The notes under the pieces: model-generated | The model's input: the letters and a program-made list of their open reading frames with translations, nothing else | Told to the model about the DNA's origin: nothing | The model's database searches: none | Origin: JBEKCB01 sp052139675 | GTDB taxonomy: Bacteria > Planctomycetota > Brocadiia > CAIUPP01 | Assembly (NCBI GenBank): GCA_052139675.1 | Contig: JBKQWE010000097.1 | Coordinates: 1-64,000 of the forward strand | Length of the DNA: 64,000 nucleotides | Reading direction: 5' to 3' | Position numbers and translations under genes: made by a program | Part shown: positions 56,949 through 64,000 of the stretch, piece after piece | How the letters are laid out: each line of letters opens with the position of its first letter | Numbering within the stretch: position 1 is the stretch's first letter

Positions 56949-58298
56949 TCAGATTCGCGCCTGCGACGGCGGATGGAAGTTGAAGATCCGCTCCAGTTGC
57001 TCAGCACAGGCGAGCAGCCCCTCGTCGTTCATGAACTTCGCCACGCACTGCAGACCGAGCGGGAGCCCGTTCGCCGCCCGGCCCGCGGGAAGGGTCACCG
57101 CGGGCAGGCCGGCGTGTGTCCAGGGCAGGTTCATGCTCGGATCGCCGGTGTAGTCAAGCCCCTCGGGCGCCGGCCCCGTTGCCGCGGGACAGAGCCACAG
57201 GTCAATTTTCTCCTCAGCCATCCGGCGTTCCAGTTCGCTCCGCAGCTCGATGCGCGCGGCGCGGGCGGCCGCCAATTCATCGGCTCCGACGCTGTGACCC
57301 TCCCGAATCAGCGCGGCGGTCCGGGGACGGTAGATATTCTCGTATTGGGCAAACCAAGTGGCGTGAGCCTGCGCCAGTTCAGCGGCGCACATGCGCCAAT
57401 GGCGCCGATTGATCGCGCCGATGTCGTCGAGCATCCGCACGCGCCGGACTGGATAGCCGGCGGACCGAAGCGACTCGAGCTGCATGTCGAACGCCTCCAA
57501 CGCCTCGCTCGAGGCCTGTTGGAGGTAGGGCCCGTCGGGCACGCCGAGCGTGGGGAGCGCTCGCGGCGAATCGCGTCGCGCCTCGCCGGACGGCTCGCGT
57601 GGTGCCCGCCAGTCGCGGCACAGGATCGAAGCCGCCAGCGCCATGCCCGCCGCGTCCTGCGTGAAAAGACCGACGTGGTCGGCTGAAGAGGAGAAGGTGA
57701 TCGCCCCGGCCGTTGGCATGCGCCCGAAGCTCGGCTTGAACCCGATGATCCCGCAGAACGCCGCGGGGCGGATCGTCGAGCCGACCGTCTGCGTGCCGAT
57801 GGCCAACGGACAGAAACCGACCGCTACGGCCGCGGCGGAACCGCTGCTGGAGCCGCCGGGCGTATGCGCCGGATTGTGCGGGTTGCGAGTCGGCCCGGGC
57901 TCCGCGTAGGCGAACTCCGTCGTCACCGTCTTGCCCAGGACCAGCGCGCCTGCCGCGCGGAGCGCAGCGACGCACGACGCCTCATCGCCGGCGAACAGTT
58001 CGCTCGGCAGTCGCGTCCCGGCGCGCGTCACGAAGCCCCGCGCGTGGAAGATGTCTTTCACTCCCAGCGGCACTCCGTAGAGCAAAGGCCGACCCTCCGG
58101 CTTCGGATGCCGGCGCTGCAGCTCGGCTGCCTCGCGCAGCAGGCGCGCCCGGCGATCCGCCTCCGGCGCCAGCGCTTGCACGGTCGGCTCGAGCGCTTCG
58201 ATGCGGTCGCAGACTTCACCGAGATATCGCATCAAGTCCAGCGTGCCGTTGCGCAGTGCGGCGGCCCTTGCCGCCAATGGCGCCTGGTTGATCAACAT
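56949..58298 (-). CDS. Amidase signature family enzyme
   Basis: The frame extends to 58538, but the ATG at 58298 begins at the normal family N-terminus and is used; the ribosome binding site is poor. The 449-residue product has the complete Ser-cisSer-Lys triad region: Lys81 in GVPLGVKDIF, cis-Ser in GGSSSGSAAA (about 149-157) and nucleophile Ser174 in GTQTVGSTIRP. It hydrolyses amides; GatA-type, aryl amidase or urea-amidolyase-like roles cannot be separated. No gatB or gatC is adjacent, so a role in Glu-tRNA(Gln) amidation is unlikely. Confidence 0.9.
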   Translation of the reverse strand: MLINQAPLAARAAALRNGTLDLMRYLGEVCDRIEALEPTVQALAPEADRRARLLREAAELQRRHPKPEGRPLLYGVPLGVKDIFHARGFVTRAGTRLPSELFAGDEASCVAALRAAGALVLGKTVTTEFAYAEPGPTRNPHNPAHTPGGSSSGSAAAVAVGFCPLAIGTQTVGSTIRPAAFCGIIGFKPSFGRMPTAGAITFSSSADHVGLFTQDAAGMALAASILCRDWRAPREPSGEARRDSPRALPTLGVPDGPYLQQASSEALEAFDMQLESLRSAGYPVRRVRMLDDIGAINRRHWRMCAAELAQAHATWFAQYENIYRPRTAALIREGHSVGADELAAARAARIELRSELERRMAEEKIDLWLCPAATGPAPEGLDYTGDPSMNLPWTHAGLPAVTLPAGRAANGLPLGLQCVAKFMNDEGLLACAEQLERIFNFHPPSQARI

Positions 58299-58455
58299 CA
58301 GATGCGGTAATTGGGGTCGGCCGGGCCTTCTCAAGGTTTCTCCGGCAATACCGTTGCACAATCTCGCAAAGAGAACAGGCAGTCGAGCGGGTCTGGTCGC
58401 ACAGGACGACGGCCAGGTCGGCTTGCAAGGTGCTTCGGCGGGTTGGTTTTGATGG

Positions 58456-60072
58456 TCACTTCCAGGTTGCCTCCGCGGGCGGCGTCTGGCTTCCGTCGGC
58501 TGCCGGCGGAAGGTTGTCACGGTAGGTCTGCCACGCACCTTTCACCCACTTCGCCCCCGTGACTGAGACGCTGCCCTGCCACACCCACGACATCCGAGGC
58601 GCGGTGTAGTCGCCGAATTTGGCGTCTTTGATGGCCTTAAGGTTCGGCAAGTCCGGCTCGGTCATCCAGCGGTCCACGTAAGCGAAGAATGCGTCGTGAT
58701 CCCACACCTTCTCCGCGTGCATGATGCGGGCAGCCAGCGCTTCGGCAACCCAGGCGCCGCTGGTGTTGGCCCGGCGGTACGCTTCGCTGGCCCGCAACTC
58801 GCCTTCCGTCTTCAGCGGCCAATCGGACGGCGGGTAGACGTCGAGCAGGCCCCAACCCGACTGCCAGTGCTCCTCCTCCGCCTCCTTCGTGGGCTTGTTC
58901 AGCGACGGCGTGTGTCCCATGAAGATGACCTTGGCGCCGGTCCAGCTCCGGTCGAAGGTCTGGTCCCGGTACGTGACCGGGCCGAAGCTCGTCTGCTGGT
59001 CCTCATGGAAGACCAGGTCCGGCAGTTTCTTCCGGGGCGCCTGCATGTCCGGATCGCCGAGCATGATGCCGGCAAAGACGATCGGCCACTTGCGGCCCGA
59101 GTTCAGTCCGCCCCAGGCCTCCCAGACGAACCCGCCCCGGGTCACGCCGTGGAGGTCTATGCCCACCTGCACGAAGTTCACCAGGAGCGGCTCCTTCTGC
59201 TCGGGGGTGTAGTCCATCAGCAGTAGCAAACTTCCCTCGCCGACCTGGTCGGCTATCTGCTGCCCGTAGTGCGGCAGGTTCTGTACCGGGGCCGCAAAAC
59301 CGAAGTCCGCCAGGTCAATCCACGGTTTCTGGAAAGCCGCGGCATAGCCTTCCAGCGTCTCGGGCATGCCTTTGACGCGGGGGAGACTGGTCAGGAGTTC
59401 GCGCTTCAGGTTGCGGGCCAGAAAGATCTTGCCATGGGCCGAGTCGCAGTACGACGGCCGGAAGGCGTCCGCCGGCTGCGGCTCCGCCAGGCATGTCAGG
59501 ACCGCCGCCACTCGCAGCGGGTCAATGTGCTGGCCGTCGAACATGGTGATCTCGCTGTTCTCGCGGCTGATCGTCGAGACCAGCGAGTCGCCCGGCTTCA
59601 TCGCTATCGGCAGGTGGGAGAACAGGTTCGGGTCATAGCGTCCGCCCGGAATGCGGCTGTCGAAGCCGGCTGTCTTCGCCTTTGAGGGCGGGTTGAGCGA
59701 CGACCCGTGGCGGGCCTGCTTGCCGGGATATCTGCTCTCATGAATCTCCTCCTTGTCCATCGTCTCCTTGACCTCGTCGCCGAAGAGCGGCTTCGGCGCG
59801 ATCATCTGGATCGTGACGGGGCCGACGACGTACCAGTCGCCGTTGACGAACCGGCCGACGCGCGCGGGCTTCTCGAACGTCCAGGTGATGCCGTACTGTG
59901 AAACGCTCTCCTTCAGAGGGAGCGACTCCAGACCCGGCGCGGCGGAGGCATTGTCCTTGGTGTACATGGGCATGGGCGGAGGAACGGACGCCGGGGCCGC
60001 AGAACTCGCCGGCGCGGCAAAGACCGCCCCGGCCCCTCCAAGCAACGAGGCCCACACCACCGCAAGCAACAT
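58456..60072 (-). CDS. Secreted protein of unknown function
   Basis: The start is placed at the ATG at 60072, which opens a signal peptide (MLLAVVWASLLGGAGAVFAA); longer frames run into noncoding sequence. The 538-residue protein is mature from about residue 21. Several W/Y-rich blocks are visible (WTFEKPARVGRFVNGDWYVVGP, WEAWGGLNSGRKWPIVFAG, HWQSGWGLLDVY), with no catalytic motif that I can name. The helical, W-rich second half is compatible with an extracellular carbohydrate-related protein. Ribosome binding site is weak. Confidence 0.75.
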   Translation of the reverse strand: MLLAVVWASLLGGAGAVFAAPASSAAPASVPPPMPMYTKDNASAAPGLESLPLKESVSQYGITWTFEKPARVGRFVNGDWYVVGPVTIQMIAPKPLFGDEVKETMDKEEIHESRYPGKQARHGSSLNPPSKAKTAGFDSRIPGGRYDPNLFSHLPIAMKPGDSLVSTISRENSEITMFDGQHIDPLRVAAVLTCLAEPQPADAFRPSYCDSAHGKIFLARNLKRELLTSLPRVKGMPETLEGYAAAFQKPWIDLADFGFAAPVQNLPHYGQQIADQVGEGSLLLLMDYTPEQKEPLLVNFVQVGIDLHGVTRGGFVWEAWGGLNSGRKWPIVFAGIMLGDPDMQAPRKKLPDLVFHEDQQTSFGPVTYRDQTFDRSWTGAKVIFMGHTPSLNKPTKEAEEEHWQSGWGLLDVYPPSDWPLKTEGELRASEAYRRANTSGAWVAEALAARIMHAEKVWDHDAFFAYVDRWMTEPDLPNLKAIKDAKFGDYTAPRMSWVWQGSVSVTGAKWVKGAWQTYRDNLPPAADGSQTPPAEATWK

Positions 60073-60453
60073 AATCCGTCCGCTGAATCGGTTAATGCTT
60101 TGTCTCCAGTGAGTTTCCAGCGCCTTACCGGACAATGCGATTGGGAGGCAGTCTGCGGTCTGAGCTCTTGCATCTGCTCGGCCGATGAGCCGAACTCTAC
60201 CACTGGGACCCGGCGACCGCAATAGGGCCTGCCCGGGGCAACCGGCGTTTGACGAATCGAAGTCAACCTGCCTGGGCGAGAGGGGTAATGGACCTTGACA
60301 GCGTCCACTTCCACGACTACACCCGCTCCGGCGGGAACCACTGAACGTTTTCTGCAACGGGATCGGATTTTCACCGCGATTTCTGGCCGCTTTGGGACAC
60401 AGAACGGCGATTCGGAGAGGGAGCTTGAAGCGAGCGGGAAAGGTGCGAAAACG
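60073..60453. other. Intergenic region left of the integrase/tRNA-Cys junction
   Basis: The 381 bases between the secreted-protein start and the integrase frame hold no credible gene. The plus-strand frame 60295-60567 runs through the tRNA gene and is a shadow. No clear promoter for the secreted protein was identified. Confidence 0.5.
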
Positions 60454-62055
60454 CTAGAGAAACCGCGCGTTTCCGCGCGGTCCGAATTGGAGGCGGCGCC
60501 CGGATTCGAACCGGGGATGACGGTTTTGCAAACCGTTGCCTTCATCCACTTGGCGACGCCGCCTTGAGTCGTCAGCATATTCGATTTCCCGCGATTTATC
60601 AAGCGGTTCCTGCTCTTTCGCGCCCCCCGCGCCTTCGGATTCCGCCGCGCCCAACTGTGCAAAAGTGGGCGAAAAAGTGCCCTTCCGGGCAGGGGTTTCA
60701 GTCAAATTTCCAGTCCAATTTTCGGCGGGGGTTTTCTGTGATACGGAAAGCTCGCGGTCATCCGTTCCGGTCCGGCGCAGAGCTTCGGCGTCAGTCGCCG
60801 GCGCGGTCAGGTCCGGGAGCGCGTCCAGGGCGGCCGTCTGATTGACGCTCTCGAAATGAGCATAGCGATCCGTCAAGCTGCTCGCGCTGTGCCGGGCCAG
60901 GGCGCGCGCCGCCTGTGGCGATGCCGGCCCCGCGCAGACGTTCGTTACGAAAGTGTGCCGCGTCCCGTGAAAATCAGCGTACCGCCCGGCGGAGTCAACG
61001 TACTTGAGTGCGTCGGATTTCGCGCGCCTCTCGCGTTCAGCCGGGTCAGCGGCGGGGTCTTCAAGCCACTTTGCGCGCGCCGCTTCCAGGTCCGCCCGAA
61101 TCATAGCGGCCCCTCTCTTTTGCTTCGGCATGGGGAACGCCCGCGCATCGGGCAGCCGCAGAGACAGGTATGCTCTAAGCGCGTCGGCCGTCGCCGGCCG
61201 GAGCGGGAGCACGTCCGCCCTTCTGTGCTTACTGTAACCGGCCTCCACGGTCGCGGTTGCGGGGGTCGCGTCCAGGTTGAAGCTTGCCCGCGTCAGACTG
61301 CGGAGCTCAGCCCATCGCAAGCCGCTTTCCATCGCGGTCATGTAGAGCGCCACCCGATCCGCGCCGGTCATGCCGTAGCGCACCGGCCCGCAGCGCGCGG
61401 CCTCCAGGAGCCGCCGGGCTTCCTCTACCGTGAGCGCGCGCCGGTCATGCCGGCGATCTGTCTTGACGTTCACGCCTTCCAGGTGCGCGACGGGCGATTC
61501 CGTTGCACGCCGCTCTCGCACCATGAAAAGGCAGAACGCCTTGAACGATTGCAGGTAGAAGTTAGAGCTTTGCGCGCTCAGCCCGCCGGCGCGCCTGTCC
61601 GCCAGGTATTGCAGGACGCGGCCGGGCACAATATCCGAGTACCGCTCGAAGCCGCAGCCCTTCACGACGGCGCGCGCCCGGTTCGCGGTCAACTGCGCGT
61701 ACTGCTCCGTCGCGCCCCGCGCCTCAAGCATCTTCTCAAAATCGTCAACGTGCGCCGTCAGCGCCTTCCCGGACGCGGCGCGCGCGGCGTCCAGGATATT
61801 CCACTTGGCGAGCTTCGCGCGGAGCTTCGGCAGCATCCTTTCGAGCCATACCGCCAAGTCGGAAGTGAGCGGTTCATGCGCCGTGCGGCAGGCAAGCAGC
61901 CGGTCCAGCTTCTTTGCCCAATCTTCCGAAACGGAATCATCTGTGAACAGCGTGAGCGTTCGCGGCGCGCCGGCATGGTCCGTGAAATCCAGGTGAACAT
62001 GCTTTGACTTCCGCGCCTTGCCCGCGACGATCCGCGTCCGGCGATAGAGCCTCAT
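60454..62055 (-). CDS. Tyrosine recombinase/integrase
   Basis: The ATG at 62055 overlaps the stop of the small upstream gene (ATGA). The 533-residue frame contains an N-terminal SAM-like core-binding domain and a catalytic domain: Arg near 242 in SGLRWAELRSL, H-x-x-R in HGTRHTF near 361, the second His in ARHSASS and Tyr near 397 in DRYAHFES. It should catalyse site-specific integration and excision. The last 80 or so residues are low-complexity and are encoded across the tRNA-Cys gene, so they are probably an artefact of integration. The true end in the free element could differ. Confidence 0.92.
   Translation of the reverse strand: MRLYRRTRIVAGKARKSKHVHLDFTDHAGAPRTLTLFTDDSVSEDWAKKLDRLLACRTAHEPLTSDLAVWLERMLPKLRAKLAKWNILDAARAASGKALTAHVDDFEKMLEARGATEQYAQLTANRARAVVKGCGFERYSDIVPGRVLQYLADRRAGGLSAQSSNFYLQSFKAFCLFMVRERRATESPVAHLEGVNVKTDRRHDRRALTVEEARRLLEAARCGPVRYGMTGADRVALYMTAMESGLRWAELRSLTRASFNLDATPATATVEAGYSKHRRADVLPLRPATADALRAYLSLRLPDARAFPMPKQKRGAAMIRADLEAARAKWLEDPAADPAERERRAKSDALKYVDSAGRYADFHGTRHTFVTNVCAGPASPQAARALARHSASSLTDRYAHFESVNQTAALDALPDLTAPATDAEALRRTGTDDRELSVSQKTPAENWTGNLTETPARKGTFSPTFAQLGAAESEGAGGAKEQEPLDKSREIEYADDSRRRRQVDEGNGLQNRHPRFESGRRLQFGPRGNARFL
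60488..60563 (-). tRNA. tRNA-Cys (anticodon GCA)
   Basis: A complete cloverleaf on the minus strand: acceptor GGCGGCG with CGCCGCC, D arm, anticodon arm ACGGT/ACCGT with loop TTGCAAA giving anticodon GCA, T arm CCCGG-TTCGAAT-CCGGG, discriminator T and encoded CCA. The gene lies wholly inside the 3' part of the integrase reading frame, marking it as the integration target. Confidence 0.95.
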
Positions 62056-62237
62056 TTCGTTTTCCCTTTCCTCCACGGCCGCATGAGCAATGCACTGGCA
62101 GCAATTCCAAGCCGGTCAGCTTCGGCTTGTATCAGCGCCCGCTCGCGCCGCGTCAGCTTGACGCCCAGAAACGCGCTTTGCTTTTCTTCCGGGTCTTTCG
62201 GCGGACGCCCCATTCGCGCTTTCGGCTTCTTCTTCAT
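62052..62237 (-). CDS. Small basic protein, possible ribbon-helix-helix regulator
   Basis: The ATG at 62237 (a GTG at 62243 is an alternative) starts 61 residues. The N-terminus is strongly basic (MKKKPKARMGRPPKDPEEK), followed by a strand-like LGVKLTRRER and two helices, the pattern of small ribbon-helix-helix proteins encoded next to integrases and relaxases. It overlaps the integrase start by 4 bases. Likely DNA-binding and possibly auxiliary to recombination. Confidence 0.65.
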   Translation of the reverse strand: MKKKPKARMGRPPKDPEEKQSAFLGVKLTRRERALIQAEADRLGIAASALLMRPWRKGKTK

Positions 62238-62282
62238 GTCCACATCCTATATCCGGTTTTACTGAAAGTCAAGTCCCTTATC

Positions 62283-62528
62283 TCAGATTTTCGGCGGCCA
62301 GGTCCAGCGGCAGGCCGGCGGACAGCCGGCGTCAGTCCAGGCGACAAGTTCCGAACGCCGCCACGTCAGGCGCTTCCCGAAGCGGATAGGCGCGGGAATC
62401 TCGCCGGCGGCGAGCATGGAGAAGAGCTTGCGCCGGCCACAGCCCAGGAGCGCCGCCGTCGCGCCCGCGTCCAGGAGCAGGGGAGTCGGTCCCGTCGCCG
62501 TGCGCTCGATTGTGGCGATCCCGCTCAT
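62283..62528 (-). CDS. AlpA/MerR-like helix-turn-helix protein (putative excisionase)
   Basis: This encodes 81 residues. The core (LLLDAGATAALLGCGRRKLFSMLAAGEIPAPIRFGKRLTWRRSELVAWTDAG) fits the winged helix-turn-helix of AlpA-type regulators and excisionases: recognition helix near 30-45 and the wing R-x-G-K-R-x-x-W. The start ATG overlaps the stop of the Cys-rich gene (ATGA). Position just upstream of the integrase genes supports a role in controlling integrase or excision. Confidence 0.8.
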   Translation of the reverse strand: MSGIATIERTATGPTPLLLDAGATAALLGCGRRKLFSMLAAGEIPAPIRFGKRLTWRRSELVAWTDAGCPPACRWTWPPKI

Positions 62529-62875
62529 GCGCTCCGCGCCTCTCTTTTCGCCATCGGCATCGCTCCCCGGAAGGCCGTAAAATCAGGCCCGGCCGCGCCC
62601 AGGGCCGCGCCAGGGGCGCGCGGACGATCCTCTTGGCGCTCTGGTACTGCCCTGCCAGAATCCCGCCCAATTTGTCTAGCACCCTTGCCAGTCCGCCCCC
62701 ACCATCGGCACTTCGCTTCCCGATGCCTGCCGGCGGCGCACGTCGCGCAGAATCGGCGCTTGCCGGCGATCCCCGCGCCACAGCCGCACCGCCTCGCGGC
62801 CGGCGCGCTGTCCGGCGAAAGGCAGATACCCGGCGCTCCGTTCCGGCAATTCTGACAGCGCCCGCAAGGGGTCAT
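62525..62875 (-). CDS. Cys-rich (zinc-finger-like) small protein of the mobile element
   Basis: The ATG at 62875 overlaps the stop of a 37-residue gene (ATGA) and is chosen over the TTG at 62890. The 116-residue product starts with CGRCQNC and a later C-G-C plus CATC, which resemble one or two zinc knuckles; the rest is basic and low in complexity. It probably binds nucleic acid. The family is not recognised, and the second half may be less constrained. Confidence 0.6.
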   Translation of the reverse strand: MTPCGRCQNCRNGAPGICLSPDSAPAARRCGCGAGIAGKRRFCATCAAGRHREAKCRWWGRTGKGARQIGRDSGRAVPERQEDRPRAPGAALGAAGPDFTAFRGAMPMAKREARSA

Positions 62876-62985
62876 GTCCGCTCGCTCCAATGCGGCGCGT
62901 CCGCGTCCTGCAACCGCTTCTCTGCGGCCCGAATCTCGCCTGCCAGCTTTTCCGTCTGCGTCTTCGTCTCACTCAAGCCCAACAT
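62872..62985 (-). CDS. 37-residue small protein of the mobile element
   Basis: The ATG at 62985 has an excellent AGGGAGG 6 bases upstream, and the TGA overlaps the start of the Cys-rich gene in ATGA. The peptide is helical and charged (LSETKTQTEKLAGEIRAAEK), likely a short coiled coil. The ribosome binding site and coupling are better than those of many longer frames here. Confidence 0.55.
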   Translation of the reverse strand: MLGLSETKTQTEKLAGEIRAAEKRLQDADAPHWSERT

Positions 62986-63142
62986 GCTGAACCTCCCTGA
63001 AGAACTATTCCCGCGCCCGACACCGGACGCGGCCCGACTACACTACACAAGGCCAATTTTCCAAAGGCAGATTCTCGTGCGATCCGGGGTTTGCAACATC
63101 GCAACCGACCGGCCCGGCGGGAAAGTACCTATAGCCTTTCGC

Positions 63143-63424
63143 TCATATCCCTTCGCTCCCATGCGCCGCGTTCACTTCCTGAACATCTGCAAACGTGTCT
63201 GCCGGCCAGGGCGCTTCGATTTCCCGGCACTCGCCGGGCTTCAAGTCAGTCGGGAGAATGCCCGCAATGTAGTCCGGCGGCGCGGCTAGATTCTCCGCCC
63301 ACAAAAGCGAGCACCAGTTTTCGATTGAATCGAAAGAGCCTTTGTCGTCCACCGTCGGTTCGTCAGTGAAAAGCAACCGCGAGCCGTCCTTCGCATCCCG
63401 CGCCACCCATGCCTTTTCGCTCAT
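63143..63424 (-). CDS. Hypothetical protein of the mobile element
   Basis: This encodes 93 residues with AAGGAGA upstream of the ATG at 63424. The acidic protein contains no recognised motif (segments SRLLFTDEPTVDD and AGILPTDLKPGE). It lies 17 bases downstream of the ATPase gene and 157 bases upstream of the small-gene cluster, so it is likely part of the same transcript. Confidence 0.65.
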   Translation of the reverse strand: MSEKAWVARDAKDGSRLLFTDEPTVDDKGSFDSIENWCSLLWAENLAAPPDYIAGILPTDLKPGECREIEAPWPADTFADVQEVNAAHGSEGI

Positions 63425-63441
63425 CGGCCTGTCTCCTTTTC

Positions 63442-64000
63442 TCAGCCGTTCGCCCAGTGTTCCCCGGCTTCCGAGTCCGGCGCGCCGCGCGGCGCTATCA
63501 CTCCGTGCTCGTCAAAAACCGGGGCATCGCTCCGTTGTGTGAAGGCGATCCGTTGCCGCGTGCCGCTCGCGTTGCGGGCCTTCGCTACCAGGAGCGTCCG
63601 GTTGTGCTCCACGTCTTCGCGCAGTCCGCCGGCGCGGTAAACGGTTGACGTTTTCGCGTCGTGAGAATCCAAGAGCAAGACGGTATGGCAGAGCCGCGCG
63701 ATCATGGCAGAGCCTTGCAGGTCTTCCACACTGAGCGGGAGCGTCGCGCTTTTGCCCCCGCGCTTCACGGTATGGCAGGTCAATATCAGCGTTGCCCCCG
63801 CGTCAGCCATGAGCGCCAGAGCCTTGCGGATAAACTCCGCTTCGGCCTTCCACGGTTCGCGCCCCTCGAAATCTATTTGACTGAGCGGGTCCACGAAAAG
63901 GACGCGGGCCGATTGCTCGCACGCCGCGGCGATCCAATCGAGCACCGCGCCGTATGGCAGGGCAGGCACAAAAGTTTTTCCGTCCGCGCCCTTGCATCCG
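63442..64000 (-). CDS. RecA-fold AAA ATPase (RepA/DnaB-like), N-terminus outside window
   Basis: The frame is open through the right edge, so the start is missing; the visible part is about 185 residues. It shows a Walker-B-like strand VLFVDPLS, a sensor strand TLILTCHTVK, and VEDLQGSAMIARLCHTVLLL with the motif found in hexameric replication ATPases. This resembles RepA/KaiC-like helicase ATPases of plasmids and phages. It probably serves replication of the element. The P-loop should lie beyond position 64000. Confidence 0.75.
   Translation of the reverse strand, partial: GCKGADGKTFVPALPYGAVLDWIAAACEQSARVLFVDPLSQIDFEGREPWKAEAEFIRKALALMADAGATLILTCHTVKRGGKSATLPLSVEDLQGSAMIARLCHTVLLLDSHDAKTSTVYRAGGLREDVEHNRTLLVAKARNASGTRQRIAFTQRSDAPVFDEHGVIAPRGAPDSEAGEHWANG

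Larger units (their letters stand above)
50731..60563. mobile_element. Possible old genomic island between tRNA-Cys remnant and tRNA-Cys
   Basis: A direct repeat of the tRNA-Cys 3' half (50731-50778) and the intact gene (60488-60563) bracket about 9.8 kb on the 3' side of the tRNA, the geometry left by tRNA-targeted integration. The contents are a HEPN-like/kinase/WD40 protein, a URO-D-like protein, an amidase and a secreted protein. No integrase or transfer gene lies inside, so the element would be decayed or the repeat could be a rearrangement product. Confidence 0.4.
60488..64000. mobile_element. Integrative element at tRNA-Cys (right end outside window)
   Basis: From the tRNA rightward all genes are on the minus strand and tightly packed: tyrosine integrase, a small basic protein, an AlpA-like excisionase/regulator, Cys-rich and very small proteins, a hypothetical protein, and a RecA-fold ATPase like those in RepA/DnaB-type replication modules. 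This gene set is typical of integrative plasmids, satellites or ICE-like elements. The far end and the other attachment site are not in the window. Confidence 0.7.

Noticed and set aside
60295..60567. Plus-strand frame through the tRNA-Cys gene
   Set aside because: Its C-terminal half is encoded antisense to the tRNA; no start signal or family match.

Overview
The window is a high-GC bacterial chromosome segment, probably from an environmental or metagenomic genome. Its gene style recalls Planctomycetota/PVC or Hydrogenedentota-like lineages: giant secreted repeat proteins, a Ser/Thr kinase fused to a WD40 propeller, a URO-D/MtaA-type protein, GH2 and GH5 glycosidases, secreted multihaem cytochromes and a folate-linked C1 module. 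No rRNA or ribosomal-protein marker is present, so the taxonomy is an inference from style. GC-rich coding produces long antisense shadow frames throughout; these are not reported as genes.

Layout. 1-10.2 kb: the tail of one giant secreted repeat protein, then a complete paralogue (about 3,230 aa) with two six-bladed NHL propellers nested inside InlB-like repeats. 10.4-12.3 kb: a small membrane protein, and a minus-strand pair of secreted superoxide-reductase-like protein and c-type cytochrome. 12.1-15.6 kb: an FAD oxidoreductase followed by a tight pterin/folate cluster (PCD, pteridine-reductase-type SDR, FolB, FolK). 16-20.8 kb: an NTF2-like protein, hemerythrin, aldo/keto reductase, an AlkA-DUF488 fusion and a LmbE-like deacetylase. 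20.9-22.0 kb: one protein interrupted by an in-frame TGA that is followed by a bacterial-SECIS-like hairpin. 22.5-26.8 kb: tRNA-Arg(CCT) and a four-gene signalling operon (GAF-like sensor, PAS kinase, receiver, receiver-PAS-GGDEF). 27-33.8 kb: a tetrahaem cytochrome, a sirohaem sulfite/nitrite-reductase-like protein, a nucleotidyltransferase-GHMP kinase fusion and a second GHMP kinase. 34-40.7 kb: a strong promoter with a palindromic operator, two receiver proteins, a GltD-like/ferredoxin/MvhD-like fusion, MetV, MetF and a histidine kinase with an N-terminal two-CW Cys domain. 40.8-50.7 kb: GH5 glycosidase, large secreted Ig/FnIII protein, MFS transporter, PMI-like cupin and GH2 beta-mannosidase. 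50.7-60.6 kb: an island-like interval bounded by a tRNA-Cys 3'-half remnant and an intact tRNA-Cys. It carries a HEPN-like/kinase/TM/WD40 protein, a URO-D-like protein, an amidase and a secreted protein. 60.5-64 kb: an integrative element (tyrosine integrase, AlpA-like factor, small overlapping genes, RecA-fold ATPase) running off the window.

How the genes may work together. MetV/MetF with the flavin/Fe-S/MvhD-like fusion looks like an electron-transferring methylene-tetrahydrofolate reductase complex. It is co-directional with receiver proteins and a possible redox-sensing kinase, which suggests a dedicated two-component module controlling C1 flux. The folate cluster supplies the pterin cofactor. 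Superoxide-reductase-like protein, hemerythrin and c-type cytochromes fit a microaerobic or anaerobic life with oxygen-stress handling. GH2, GH5, the sugar kinases, the PMI-like cupin and the MFS transporter point to use of mannan-type or mixed polysaccharides.

Main points for a second look: (1) the in-frame TGA with its SECIS-like hairpin at 21,293-21,328; (2) the regulated MetVF module with its triple fusion; (3) the HEPN-like/kinase/WD40 protein inside a tRNA-bounded interval; (4) propellers nested inside repeat units of the giant adhesin; (5) the AlkA-DUF488 fusion.
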